Below are positions 24,027 to 35,586 of a stretch of DNA of 64,000 nt, one piece after another. Location: NCBI GenBank assembly GCA_012295275.1, contig CM022667.1, forward strand, positions 1,006,443 through 1,070,442. Direction: 5' to 3'. This DNA comes from Chrysomallon squamiferum (taxonomy: Eukaryota; Mollusca; Gastropoda; Neomphalida; Peltospiridae). The first letter of the stretch is position 1, and every line of letters begins with the position of its first letter. The notes beneath the pieces are model-generated. The model was given only the letters and a program-made list of their open reading frames with translations, made no database searches and was not told the origin of the DNA. Made by a program: the position numbers and the translations under genes.

Positions 24027-24485
24027 AATATATTTATCAAAGTAAAAATAGTTCTGTGTTGTGACCAAATGTATGTATTTTTGTAGTTAAAATGATTGCA
24101 GGATAAATAAATATATTTATTTGTGTACACACACCCACAAATTAGTTCTGTCAAAGAAGAAACAAAGAAAAGTAAAACTGGACAATATTTTAATGTCATT
24201 CACCTTTGAGCCTCTGTCATAATAGGTGAATAAATTTATACAAATTTGTGTTAATTGCTATCTTTCTGTTCCTCCTATTTTATTCACCCTAAAATAACTC
24301 CATTTAACCTTCATTCAGAACTGTAACTATGGATTTGCAATTTATGACAAAAAAAAAAAAAAAAAATAATAATTTCAGAGAATCTTTAACTATTGAGAAG
24401 AATCTTTTCTTTCAATTTGATTGAAAAAGCACCAGGAGTAATTGGCTCATTTCAGAACCATCATCATCAATAAAAACATTTTTTT

Positions 24486-24487
<2 letters not shown>
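23161..24487. other. A+T-rich non-coding stretch with (TG)n
   Basis: (TG)n at 23991-24023, a poly-A tract near 24350-24366 and scattered TTA runs. Otherwise unique, with no gene. Confidence 0.55.
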
Positions 24488-24519
<32 letters not shown>

Positions 24520-24886
24520 ACTTATCATTAAACATTTAATAATTAACTTACTTTTATATTATTGATTCTCATTTTTATCAATTATTTTAATGATTTTGCT
24601 TTTTCCCTTTCAATCGTAGATTTTATATAATTTAAAAATCAGCAGAAAAATTATTTCTCCACCATTAATTAGCGTTAACATTTTTTTTTATCTTTACTGA
24701 CATTTAAAAGGCATTAATTCTATTGACTGTAGTTTACACACATCCAGACATACCAAATATAACCTGTGATGTTGTTATATGTTAATTCTCATGCAAAAAA
24801 AAAATATAACTAATTATTATTTTTTTTTAATTATTACTTGCAACATTAAACATGCAACAATTAACTTAATTTTATATTATTGATTC

Positions 24887-24932
<46 letters not shown>

Positions 24933-25020
24933 ATCTTTAAAGATTTAAAGATTTCTTTTCCACAAAACACTAGACATTGATTGTGGTGTTATTGTGTTAA
25001 TTCCTATGCACCAGTTTGAC
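24488..25020. repeat. Diverged two-copy block, each copy with (TA)n
   Basis: (TA)n occurs at 24488-24518 and 24890-24926. The phrases 'attaaacat', 'aattaactta' and 'tttatattattgattc' appear in the same order near 24527-24572 and 24845-24890. 'gttatatgttaattctcatgc' near 24774 resembles 'gttattgtgttaattcctatg' near 24987. An old tandem duplication with later rearrangement is the simplest reading. Confidence 0.5.
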
Positions 25021-25185
25021 AGAGGATAAAAAAAAATAGGATAATAACAACACTTTAAAATCTTCACTGAATGGACTCATCAAATCCAATACAGGATGCA
25101 GTTAGGCTAAAAATATCTCCCTGCTTGAAATGAAAAGATGAAGTTTACACACTAATTGTGCTTATTACCTGTACAGTTAAAATTG

Positions 25186-25287
25186 CAAGATGGTTACCTT
25201 CCAGTTGTTGTTTTTTTCTTTCTTTCTCTCTCTGTCTTGCTCTAACCATGTGTTTTATATAACACATTTTGTTTTAATTTTGTGCTT

Positions 25288-25322
<35 letters not shown>

Positions 25323-25391
25323 AATACAGGGATAGAGTAAGAGAGAGATGGAAAGAGAGAGAGAAAAGAAATCTAGAAGGTAACCATCTTG
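25186..25391. repeat. Foldback element with 16-nt perfect termini
   Basis: CAAGATGGTTACCTTC (25186-25201) is the perfect reverse complement of GAAGGTAACCATCTTG (25376-25391). Inside, a TTTCTTTCTCTCTCTG-type arm (to about 25245) faces a purine arm (about 25328-25370), with (TA)n at 25299-25322 in the loop region. The whole is 206 bp. It looks like a foldback or MITE-type element, or a hairpin grown by inverted duplication. No coding capacity. Confidence 0.6.
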
Positions 25392-25392
25392 A

Positions 25393-25510
25393 AAAAATAC
25401 ATACATACATACATACATACATACATACATGCATACATGCACACATACATACATACATACATATATATTTATATGCATATGTATATGTATATATGTATAT
25501 GTATATAAAA
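25393..25510 (+). repeat. (CATA)n then TATG-rich tract
   Basis: (CATA)n with a few CATG and CACA variants from 25397 to 25465, followed by ATATGTATATG to about 25507. It abuts the right end of the foldback element. Confidence 0.9.
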
Positions 25511-25841
25511 CAAAGTTAAAACAAAATTCAGGTATTCTACACAGACAATTTTCTTTTTTACTGAGTTTTTAAATAATTTTAAGAGTTTTTAAGAACTGAA
25601 TAATTTAGATTACTCTATTAGGCAAAGCAATTATTGCACATGAAAGGACACTTGAGTAATTTAACAGACAATGTTTTTAAAACAGAATAACTTAAGAAAA
25701 ACTTATGTTCTGCGTTCTATAAAAAAACAATAAAAAAAACAAAACAATCTGCAGTTAAAGATTATTTCTGACGCAGTTTTCAAAGGAAATCTGCCAAGTT
25801 TTTTTCATTAGCAGCAAATTATCTCTTGTTTATATCCCATC

Positions 25842-25894
<53 letters not shown>

Positions 25895-26094
25895 GCACAC
25901 ATACATGTTTGTGTGGGTGTGTATGAATGTGTTGGTTTATACTGTTTGTTAAATATATATACATGGTTAAATATATATGTATAACACAGATAGATAGACA
26001 GATGTAGATAGTTAGATAGATCGATTGTTATATATCAGTTATAATCAGATTGTCATCACAATTAACACTATTAACATATTATTATAGAGAAGGT
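25511..26094. other. Non-coding stretch with (CA)n and GATA
   Basis: (CA)n at 25843-25897 and a short GATA/GACA run at 25988-26020. The rest is A+T-rich, with no gene. Confidence 0.6.
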
Positions 26095-26625
26095 AAATAC
26101 TCATTAATTATCATACAAACATTACTTCAAATATTACTATCCTGTCTCTCATAATTCTGTAGAGATTTTTACACAAGAGTTAATTCAAACACACAGCTCA
26201 AAAATTACCACCTTGTCTCTGATAATTCAGTGTTTATATATTCATACTGAGGTGTTGTTAAACACATACCAATTCAAATATACAACTCAGTTACTATCAT
26301 GCAGTCTTTAGTAATTCAATATATATTTTTACATTTAAATTTCATTAAGCATTCATTAATTCAATCATCACTAGTACTTAATTGCATTGTTTTATACGGA
26401 GGTGTTGCTAAATACAGATTAATTCAAACAGACAGCTCAATTACTATCATGTTGTCTTTAGTAATTTGGTATATATTTTTATACCGAGGCACTGTTAAAC
26501 ACTCACTAAGTCAAATATATCACTCAATTACTGTCACGCGGTCTTCAGTAATTCAGCACATATTCTCATACTGAAATGCTGTTAAACACTCGTTAAGTCA
26601 AATTAATAACCCAACTGTTACTGTT
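26095..26625 (+). repeat. 87-bp degenerate minisatellite
   Basis: GTTAAACAC or GCTAAATAC occurs at 26257, 26407, 26494 and 26581. The last three are exactly 87 bp apart. Each is followed by 'taattcaaa' or 'taagtcaaat', 'cagctcaattactatcat', 'gtctttagtaattc' and 'tatatttttata'. Earlier diverged copies lie near 26100 and 26170, and a shortened one near 26341. About six units. The 91-codon frame at 26299-26574 follows the 87-bp (29-codon) period and is a repeat artefact. Confidence 0.85.
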
Positions 26626-26629
26626 AACA

Positions 26630-27140
26630 CATGATCAGCAAGAGAACCAAAGGGGAATGCAAACACACACACACACACACATCTCTATTAGACACATACT
26701 GTGATTTTCAAATTACATTTCGGGGGCCCATAATTCTGATTAACTGGCAGAAAAAACATCGCACTGCACTGCAAGGACTGGCCCATTTCTCATTTCTCCC
26801 CTGCTGTTCCCACTGTAGACACTTTTAATGAGCGGAGTTAATGAATCATTTCGAACAAGGTGTCAGATGCTGAACGGTGTTTTGAAAAGATTTCTAAAGG
26901 TGTCATGAGGCTTGACTTTATGTCTTGGTGAGAGCTGGCTGGAGTGTGCTGTACAGACAGGGAGTCCACGCAATACAAAAGGTGGTTGACATGCAAAAGA
27001 AAGGGATAACACGCAATAGAGAAGGGTGGGTAACATGCAATGCAAAAAGAGGTAGTGTAGAATATAAAAAAGAAGCACATACAACTAGCTGGTGTTATAT
27101 GTTAATTTTTCCACCTAATATTCCAAAATAATGAGAACAA
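26630..27140. other. Balanced-composition island with a 20-24-bp short tandem repeat
   Basis: Sequence from about 26700 to 26960 is non-repetitive with ordinary base composition, a candidate conserved non-coding segment. At 26967-27055 'cacgcaata' / 'catgcaa' units recur at 26967, 26990, 27010 and 27034, giving a small 20-24-bp tandem repeat. No gene is recognised in either strand. Confidence 0.4.
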
Positions 27141-27179
27141 AAACATGGACAAGACTATAGTCATTAAGCTATATTCTTT

Positions 27180-27375
27180 TATGTACATTTTATATTTATA
27201 TATACAAATGTACACCTCACATATGCACATATATGTATATACATACAAACATACATACATACATACACATTACATACAAACATACATACATACACATTAC
27301 ATACTAACATACATACATACATACATACATACACATAAACAAATATAATGCTTGCATACACATACCCAGACACAC
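27180..27375 (+). repeat. CATA/ACAT microsatellite region
   Basis: CATA arrays broken by CACATTACATA, which occurs twice (near 27267 and 27292), so a ~27-bp higher-order unit is also present. Tyr/Ile/His/Thr frames are artefacts. Confidence 0.85.
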
Positions 27376-27700
27376 ACATTCACTGAACTAATAACCTACA
27401 AATGAACAGACACAACATGAACATTTAATAAACAAAAAAGTTCATTAAAATGTAGATTAGCCTCAATTTTCATTGTCACAACTGAGTTTTCAACACAATA
27501 AACCCATTTAAGCTTATGATCTACAGCAACATGTGCTACACAGCATAAACTGTCGTTTTCATCAGTGTGACACAGCGAGTAAATGAAATCAACTGCTGCA
27601 GTATACTGATTAACATTATTTATACCTCGGCTATTTGTTTTATAATAGGTTATCACATTCTTAAAATCAAATATATCATATTACATATCACACACACACA

Positions 27701-27737
<37 letters not shown>

Positions 27738-28439
27738 AACACACACACACATATGTGGTTTTTTTGTAAGATGGTTGAATGCATGGGAGTTTTTGTGTGT
27801 TAATATGGACTTATAGAATGTGCATGGATGTCTGTGTGTATACAGGGGTGTGTGTGTGTGTGTGTGTACTTGTGCATGTGTGTGTGTGTACATACATGTG
27901 TGTGAATGACATAGTATAGAATATTTTGGAATATAAAGCAATAACAGGATCTAAGTCTAAACATGAATTCCATTTATATTTCGTATACAGCTCATACACA
28001 CAGTCTGCAGGATGTGATATCTTAATAAATTTTGTTCATGAAAGTTTGTGAACCTCACAAACCTTTTTTTTTCCTCTGGTGAGCACCACTTCAACCTCTC
28101 AAACACACTGATGTTTCCCCAGCCCCAAATGCCACAGAGTGACACAGGCTTATTAGATGTTAACACATTCAGAATGTTTACAAGACCCATGCAGTCACAT
28201 TTATTAACATATTTCATAAAACAAGTCATATTTTATTTAACAGTTAACTTATTTTGCGTGATAGGATTTTTTGGCTATTTGACATTAATGGGTTCTGAAA
28301 AATTTAGTTTTTAATACATCATATTCAGAGTGCTGTATGTTAGGAATCACTGATATATGTCAAACTATCTGAAAACTTTCTTGGATGGTTGAAGAACAGT
28401 TTGAATTTCGGAGCTTTTTAGATAGGGAAGTTTCATTCT
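27376..28439. other. Non-coding stretch with CA and TG blocks
   Basis: (CA)n at 27690-27750 and TG-rich sequence at 27830-27905, which face each other as a loose inverted pair. The segment 28070-28210 has more balanced composition. No gene is recognised. Confidence 0.5.
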
Positions 28440-28560
28440 GTAGGTACTGTATGTATGTATGTATAGTAGATATGTCTGTCTGTATGTATACATGACCACC
28501 CACACACATACACACAAACACACACACACACATACACACAAACACACACACACATAATAA
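28440..28560 (+). repeat. (GTAT)n and (CA)n blocks
   Basis: Short GTAT run at 28447-28465, then CA-rich sequence with CATA and CAAA interruptions from 28498 to 28553. Confidence 0.85.
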
Positions 28561-29000
28561 TACTAGTTGTACAGTATATCCATAAATAGTCTAAACTTTA
28601 AACCAATCTTTAGCATCATAAACAATAATTATATAACCTTTAAAACTGATTTAAAAAACAACCAAAAACAGCAACAAATGAACAATAAATAATTTTGTCT
28701 AAAAATCAATCATCCAATCAAGTGACTAAATAATCAATACTCTAACATTACAACTGTCATCAATATTTGATTAGTAAATCAGACCACGCATAAGACACTG
28801 TTTGGCAACAGTTAATAGGCTATTTCAGGATTAATACTACAGAAAAATTGATTCATTCTGCCATGCTCAGTGTTAGGATTTTTTTGTGTTTCAGTAATGT
28901 CACATCACCATTTGTGTAAAGCACAGTACAAAAAACACAACAGGAAAAAAAAAAAAAACAAAAAAAAAAAAATTGATTAGGAAAATAAACCCTAACAACT

Positions 29001-29001
<1 letters not shown>
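28561..29001. other. A+T-rich non-coding stretch
   Basis: Unique A+T-rich sequence ending in A tracts at 28946-28971. Nothing recognised. Confidence 0.5.
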
Positions 29002-29067
<66 letters not shown>

Positions 29068-29327
29068 ACACACATGCACACACACACAAAACTATATACA
29101 CACATATATAATTCACATACCATCACACACACATATATATATACACTAACAGAAACACAGATATACATAAATACATATAAACATACATATACACATACGC
29201 ATACATAATCACACACATGAATATAGATACACACATATATAAGTATCTTTTCTGTCAGTTAATTCACACACACACACTCATACATGTATCTATATATACA
29301 CACATGCAGAATATATACATATATATG

Positions 29328-29370
<43 letters not shown>
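29002..29370 (+). repeat. CA/TA compound microsatellite region
   Basis: Long (CA)n at 29002-29062, continuing loosely to 29092. CATA, CACATATA and TATATA steps follow to 29240, and a second (CA)n lies at 29332-29366. Cys/Val frames on the minus strand are artefacts. Confidence 0.95.
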
Positions 29371-29737
29371 CTAAACACAGATAACAATTAGGCTTATTAC
29401 AAAAAGCATGGTGAATAATTAACCAGCTCATCTCTGTGCTCATAATCACCTAGAAAATCAACCACTAATTACTTACTGCAAAGCATCCACCAGCTTGACT
29501 AGCAAATCTGAGGAAGGAAAAACATCCACTGCAGTCCCACGCACACACACACACACACCCACACACACCCACAGCAACCCCTCCCTGACAAACACACCCA
29601 GTTCATGGACACTGGCATGAATATTGTATAACCCAGTACTCTAATCCCCATAAATAAGTGATGCTGCCAATTCCCAGTTCTAATTATCAATCTCATTCAT
29701 TATTTCCCACCAGTTTTGTTTTGATCCGTCCAGTGAT
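29371..29737. other. Balanced-composition non-coding segment
   Basis: Non-repetitive sequence with ordinary composition except for CA-rich 29537-29572. Contains several TAATTA-type cores (29417, 29466, 29684). No exon-like structure is recognised. Confidence 0.35.
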
Positions 29738-30020
29738 AAAATGCAATTGCTCAAATTTGAGTAGATTAGGAGAGACGGATACTTTTGTTTTGATTCTCTG
29801 ATTACTCAAATTTGACTAGATTGCATGTAGCTTTATTTTCACGTAATTGCTCAATTTTGAGTAGTTTGTGAGGCACAGTTTTGTACTGAACCTGTGGTAA
29901 AATGCATACATACATACATACATACATACACACTGCTCAGATTTGACTTGATTACAAGAACGTAGATAGTTTCGTTTTGATATCTTCAGTTATAAAATGC
30001 AATCGCTCAAATCTGAGAAC
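29738..30020 (+). repeat. Degenerate minisatellite built on a 12-bp palindrome
   Basis: GCTCAAATTTGAG or near variants occur near 29752, 29805, 29849, 29933 and 30004. CTCAAATTTGAG is a perfect palindrome. Shared flanking phrases are 'ataaaatgca' before and 'tagatta' and 'ttttgttttgat' after. Spacing is irregular (44-84 bp). A CATA run is inserted at 29907-29928. Confidence 0.7.
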
Positions 30021-30603
30021 AGATACATCTTCTAGAGAATTTAATCAGATATTTTTTTTCTAAAAGAAATTATTCTGATAACAAAAAATTATTTCTAGAA
30101 AATAATGAATCAGGTGACACTTAAATTATTTTTTTTTCATTTTACTTTTGTTATTTTATTCTGAAATTTTGTGCTAACTGAAGAACAAACATCTAATATT
30201 AATCTTATTTTAATTTTATTTTCAATTTGCTTTGCAAAGCTCCATTTCTAATGCTACTAACATTTCTGCTTATTTTTAACTGTTCTTATTTTAACTGGTT
30301 TTTTTTTTTTCATTCTACTTTATGAATTTCTTATTGAAAACATCATTCAACTGTATATTCTTTACCTGTTTTTTTTTTTTAAATTTTATTTATATTTTAT
30401 AACATATACAATAACCTCTCTTTGCCCTGTATGTGATAAATCAAATCGAGACCTCTTACATCCAAGTCAACTTCACATCATTGATTAAGTCATTAGATTC
30501 CTGTTCTTATGTCATCTTCCTCTGCAGCTATTGTCAAATTATCTTAAAGGTCAGTTCTTAGAGTTTTGACTTTGAGCTATGCACTGAGTCTAAACAGTTT
30601 TTA

Positions 30604-30604
<1 letters not shown>
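30021..30604. other. A+T-rich non-coding stretch
   Basis: T-rich tracts and unique sequence. No gene, RNA or element is recognised. Confidence 0.55.
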
Positions 30605-30638
<34 letters not shown>

Positions 30639-30660
30639 TATTCACACACACACACACCTG

Positions 30661-30691
<31 letters not shown>
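30605..30691 (+). repeat. (CA)n microsatellite
   Basis: Nearly pure CA with GACATATT and CCTG interruptions. Confidence 0.95.
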
Positions 30692-30713
30692 ATGCACATG
30701 TATACATGTGCAT
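30692..30713. repeat. 22-bp perfect palindrome
   Basis: The half-site ATGCACATGTA is followed directly by its exact reverse complement. It sits at the end of the CA array and contains two overlapping ACATGT cores. Confidence 0.85.
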
Positions 30714-30860
30714 CAATCCCAGCTTGTACCTCACATTACATTTTTGACAACTAAGGTATGTGTTTCCCTGCACACAAATACACAGCCACATCCTTACATA
30801 CAGTCTCATCAATCTCACATTAAATTTTAAACCTATAAGGTATGTGTGTCCCTGCAAAAA
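30711..30860 (+). repeat. Two-copy ~95-bp tandem duplication
   Basis: 'catcaatc' then 'ctcacatta' then 'aaggtatgtgt' and 'tccctgca' appear in order at 30711-30773 and again at 30807-30858. The second copy is shorter by one internal deletion. Confidence 0.7.
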
Positions 30861-31746
30861 AAAAAAAATGGTTTCCCTTCTGATCAGGAGGACTGAACCT
30901 ACAACCTACCACATTTCATGGACGTGTTGTAACCTTTAAAGAACAGCCCTTTTCATTCACATTCCAGAGAAATTTTACAATTTTAAAAAAAAAAATCTCA
31001 GAAATAAAAAAAAAAAAAAAACAAAGTAAAAGCCAAAACAACAAAACAGTTCAATATTGATTGACGACACTAACTTATTTTAAGTACAAAAAGAGGAAAT
31101 TCTGAGTTATAAAAAGACGACAGTTTGTCAAGATACATCAAGCTTTGTATAGGCCACACTAATTTAATCACCGGTGACAAATAATGGCTGCCTGAAAAAA
31201 AAAGAACCTAAGTGTCGGTTAATATGTCACCACTGACAAGTAACAAATAATTGATACAATTAACCTCTATTTAACTTGTGCAAATTTCATTGAGCTTTGC
31301 CCAGCACATGTGCACTTTAAGAAACAAATCTGGTTTCTGCTATGTTTAGCTGAAATAATTCTTTAAATTACTAGTCAAATTTTTTATCATTTATTTTTTT
31401 TTTTAAAAAGGACAGTGTTCATGAGACAACAAGGTTGTGCTTTAATAATTTCCTTTTTCGTGATGACTTTCTTCGTGTCTTTTTTAAAACACAAACAACA
31501 TCTGGTTAATAATGACTGGTTTGTCATAATTACATTCAAGATGGCTGACCAGCATGTATAGTTAATGATCAGTAAAAAGGAAATGATCAATTTCCATTCT
31601 GAATAATATATAGTTGTGCTTTCATATCCAGAGACATGCACAGACAGAAAGACATACAGACTTACAGACAGATGTGTCATCAGTGGTGAAAAAAAAAAAA
31701 ATGAAGGACATCAATAATTATAATAATAAGTTTTCTCTTTTAGTAT
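30861..31746. other. Non-coding stretch with a TCACCGGTGA palindrome
   Basis: A 10-bp perfect palindrome TCACCGGTGA lies near 31169. Related 'gtcaccactgacaa' follows about 55 bp later, both followed by 'acaaataat'. Otherwise unique, with poly-A tracts near 31005-31020. A 97-codon minus frame (31387-31680) has no recognised family. Confidence 0.45.
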
Positions 31747-31990
31747 GAAAACAACTACATGCATATGTGTCTATGTATGTTTCTATGTATGTATGTATGT
31801 ATGTATGTATGTATGTATGTATGTATGTATGTACGTATGTATGTATGTACGTATATATGCTTGTATGTATGTATGCTTGTATGTATATATGTATGTAAGC
31901 ATTTTGTATGTACACATACATATACACACAAACAAATTTATACACACACAAACACACACACACACAGATACACACACATGTATATATCAA
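31747..31990 (+). repeat. (GTAT)n and CA microsatellite region
   Basis: About 80 bp of nearly perfect (GTAT)n at 31783-31865, then GTAT variants, then CA-rich sequence to 31980. Up to 135-codon Cys/Met/Tyr/Val frames run across it in several frames and are artefacts. Confidence 0.95.
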
Positions 31991-32411
31991 AGAACATTTA
32001 CACAACATTTAAAACTGAAATTTCTTTCACAACAGATCAAATTAATCACGAAAAAAAATTCCCATTTCCACTATTTGTCCCTAATGTACGGCAAGTCTAA
32101 CAGAAGTAAATCCCAATACCAGACAGATATCAAAGTTTATCCCACCCAGTGAAATCACACAATTAACTGCCAGACAGCGAGATGGATTAAAACCACAAAT
32201 GTGTGCCGAGATTCTCGTGTAGGAATTAAAAAACAATCCTGATGAGAAAATGTGATAACATGATGACTGCGACCTTTCGTTTAATTCTTCCCAGACATCA
32301 AAAAAAAAATATAATAATAATAATAAAATTTGTATCAACATTACTGAAGACGTAAATAGTTTAAATAGTAGTTACTAATGAAAAACATCTGATTACGAAG
32401 CCTTGGTAATG

Positions 32412-32442
<31 letters not shown>

Positions 32443-32716
32443 GTAAAAGCCTTAAAAACATTTCTGCTGATGAGTTTTTTTTATAATCTGATATGAAGAA
32501 GGTTGTTTTAAGGGTGAATCAAACCCTATAAAGTTGAACTAAAATAAGGGGAGATATTTACAAATCCAAACTGTTCCGACTGAATATGAATCCGTTTTTC
32601 ATATTTCTGCTTCATAATCCCAAAACTTTATAATGAAATAAAATGATTAATTGTTATGAACAGTTATTACTGATTAAAAGTAAAAATTTGTCTTTCTTTC
32701 TTTCTTTATTTTTTTC

Positions 32717-32755
<39 letters not shown>

Positions 32756-32807
32756 ACATACAAGTGACACACAATATACTCTTTTATTAATTAGCAGCAA
32801 GGTGTCA
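31991..32807. other. Balanced segment, 28-nt poly-T and (CA)n
   Basis: Sequence at 32040-32300 is non-repetitive with ordinary composition, a candidate conserved non-coding segment. A 28-nt T tract lies at 32412-32439 and (CA)n at 32719-32750. No gene is seen. Confidence 0.45.
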
Positions 32808-33163
32808 CCTGATAAAAATACTGGTAGGATATCTATAACAAGGCAGGATATTAATTCTGTTTTATTATAACACAGATCTCCTGATTATAATAGCTCTCGT
32901 GACATTTCTGGTCTATTTTAAAAATTATTAATTTAGTTATATGTGAAATTATCTCTGTTATATACACCCACAAACCTTTAAACAAAAAAAGAGATGAATA
33001 GATCTGACATCTAAGTTTGGTAGATATTTTTTTCTCTTTCAATTAGAATTTTTTTTTATTTTCATACCTAGTCCTTTTGAGGATGCAATGTCAAAGGGAG
33101 AGAATGAGAAAGCATGAGAAAGAACAATGAAAAAAAAAAAAAAAACCCCAGAATGAATGAGAA
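32808..33163 (+). repeat. Dispersed ~350-bp duplication, copy A
   Basis: From 'cctgataaaaatactggtag' onward this matches the sequence at 35247 for more than 300 bp in the same orientation. The first ~210 bp is near-identical by eye, with a handful of substitutions such as 'aaggcagg' versus 'aaggctgg' and 'gctctcgtg' versus 'gctctcatg'. Similarity weakens but continues through 'gagggagagaat' to 'cccagaatgaatgaga'. No open frame, terminal repeat or target duplication is evident. Confidence 0.9.
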
Positions 33164-34197
33164 AATAGCTGGAAATAATAAAAGTCTCTTAAGACATGTT
33201 CAGAAAGATCTGATATTTAGGTGCTCTGATTCAGTAATATATTATTTAAAAATAATAATCTGCTATAGACCAAAAATAATAACAGGACAGAAAAAATCCC
33301 ATCTCAAACTACTTCTGTTTTTCTTTTCTTTTTTTAACCAAGGAAGCCAATCGTTTCAGAGGACAGAAACGATAACTCTTTTTATTACAGCAGCAAGGAT
33401 TATTTTTTAACACTGCAGCAAAGATGCTTTTTCAGAATAGCCAAAACAAAAACAATTTTAGTAAAAAAAAATATGGTCCTTTTAAACTTGGCACCAAAGA
33501 CACAGTTATGTATTGTCAATACCACTGTTTGCTGCAAATATAGAATATTTTAATTTTTTACAGATACAGTTTAAAAATACATTTTTCAGTGTCTGCACTT
33601 TTAAAAAAAACCAGGCTCCAAGATAATGAAAGAAAGTTTCTGGTTTATAATATCGTCGCTTCAGACACTGCACCTAATTGAATTAAAAATAATTTCGGAC
33701 ATAGAAAAACGAAGACCAAGGATTACGGAGGAAAAACTCATTCTTATCATTACAATCCTTCTGTTTAGTCTGGGATGGCAAAGAGTTTTAATGATAAATC
33801 AGTACACACCAGTGCCCACTGATAGCCTCTTTAAGAAGCCAAAGAAGCCACAAAACTGCTTAATTTCCTACATCAACAATGTCTAATATATGGGTTTGTG
33901 AGCAAAATAACCCTGATTACGATCTCTACCCCTACTGGGTCAGAGGAGATGATCCTTCTATGGTCCTTCTCCAAACAGTTTGTCCAGCGAGCACATTCAG
34001 GAAGCAAACAAAATTAATTTTCGAACAGATAAACACAAATAACGGCCTAATGCAATTAATCATGGTAAATATTTTAAGCCAACAACACACAAGCAGGATG
34101 GGCATGGCATGGACTGTCAATATTTCTTGTGTGTCTGTGAGAGACGGAAAAGAGGACAGTTTGAAAACATTGACAGTTCATTTTTCGCCAGTTCAAA

Positions 34198-34240
<43 letters not shown>

Positions 34241-35246
34241 CGTTGGCTTGATCAATAATCGAAAGTCTTTTATAGACCACTTGAAAAGATCAGTGAAATT
34301 TGCCTGAGATGAACAGCTTGTAGCTAAAAATCAACTCGGACTTCTTAAACCAATTTCTGCCTGCTCGTTTGGTGATGCCGTAACCGAATTGCAGCTTGCC
34401 TCAACACCGGCTTATAATGGAGAGGTTAGTCTACTCATAAACAAACCATTTATTGGTTTATACCTTTAGGCTTTCTCTCTGGATGGTTGATTTTTTTTTT
34501 TTTTTTTTTTTGGTGAATAAACATTTTGTGGTATGCTAGATTGAAGAGAACTGAGTTTTAAAAAAATCCACTGGAATGAAAAGATGGATAAAGAAAAAAA
34601 AGAAAAGAAGGTTAAAAGACCCACTTAAAATGCAATAGAAAAAAGAAAAGTGATTACAGACAAAGTAAATTCTTTTCAGCAGCAAGAAAATAACACAGCA
34701 AGTATTTGGTGTGAGATAAAATTAAGAAGATTAAATCAGAATTTATTGTTGAAGATCATCCCAACATACAGCAACTGATTTTGAAAACATATAAGAATAT
34801 TAATGAAAATGAGATAAACCATGATAATCAAAGGATGATGATGATGATGATGGTATCTCCAATCATTGCATAATACTTGGATCCAACATAGCTGAATTTA
34901 AAAAAAAAAAAAAGATGAATGTAAAAAAAATGCTACTCTATATAATTTTAAAAAAAATCAGAAAACACAAATCATTCTTCATCTGGTATAAAATGTTATT
35001 TCTAAATAATTTCCTTTCCTGCTAAATAAATTAGTTATCAAAACTACCATATATATTTTACAAGTAGTTTAAAAGACTTGAAAAACATATATTTTCAACT
35101 GAAATAATATTATTTCAAATCTAATATTATCATACTTACTTATCTTCCTATGTTTTCTCTGAATTGTTTGTTGCGTGTCAAATTCAGACAATTTTAATTT
35201 TAATTTAATTTTAGATTTTTTTTCCTTTTTTTTTATTTTTTTTATG
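33164..35246. other. Non-coding stretch with a balanced-composition island (33600-34440)
   Basis: The part 33600-34200, a (TG)n at 34200-34239 and 34240-34440 form the longest non-simple island in this half of the window. Two overlapping frames (33626-33886 and 33879-34307, 86 and 142 codons) cover it. The second runs into the TG tract as Cys-Val, and neither has a motif I recognise, so I treat them as chance. Poly-T lies at about 34492-34511. Confidence 0.35.
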
Positions 35247-35586
35247 CCTGATAAAAATACTGGTAGGATATCTATAACAAGGCTGGAAATTAATTCTGTT
35301 TTATTATAACACAGATCTCCTGATTATAATAGCTCTCATGACATTTCTGGTCGATTTAAAAAAAAATTAATTTAGTCATATGTGAAATTATCTCTGTTAT
35401 ATACACCTCCAAACCTTTAAACAAAAAAAAGATGAATAGATCTGACATCTAAGTTTGGTAGATATTTTTTCTCTTTAATTTATAACTTTTTTTAATAATC
35501 ATGCTTACTTCTTATGAGGATACAAGCACAGAGGGAGAGAATTAGAGAAAACAAAAAATGAAAAAAAATCCCAGAATGAATGAGAC
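35247..35586 (+). repeat. Dispersed ~350-bp duplication, copy B
   Basis: Direct-orientation copy of 32808-33163, 2.44 kb downstream. Flanking DNA on the left (T-rich versus CA-rich in copy A) is unrelated, so the two share only this block. Copy B runs on the right into a GA/GACA/GATA simple-repeat expansion at 35587-35880. Confidence 0.9.

Noticed and set aside
32412-32439. 28-nt T tract as the reverse-strand poly-A tail of a retrocopy
   Set aside because: No gene-like sequence lies upstream of the implied tail and no target duplication is visible. Similar homopolymers are scattered throughout.
33626-34307. Two overlapping frames that could be a small gene or exon pair
   Set aside because: No recognisable domain, no supporting splice sites, and the second frame reads straight through a (TG)n tract as Cys-Val.
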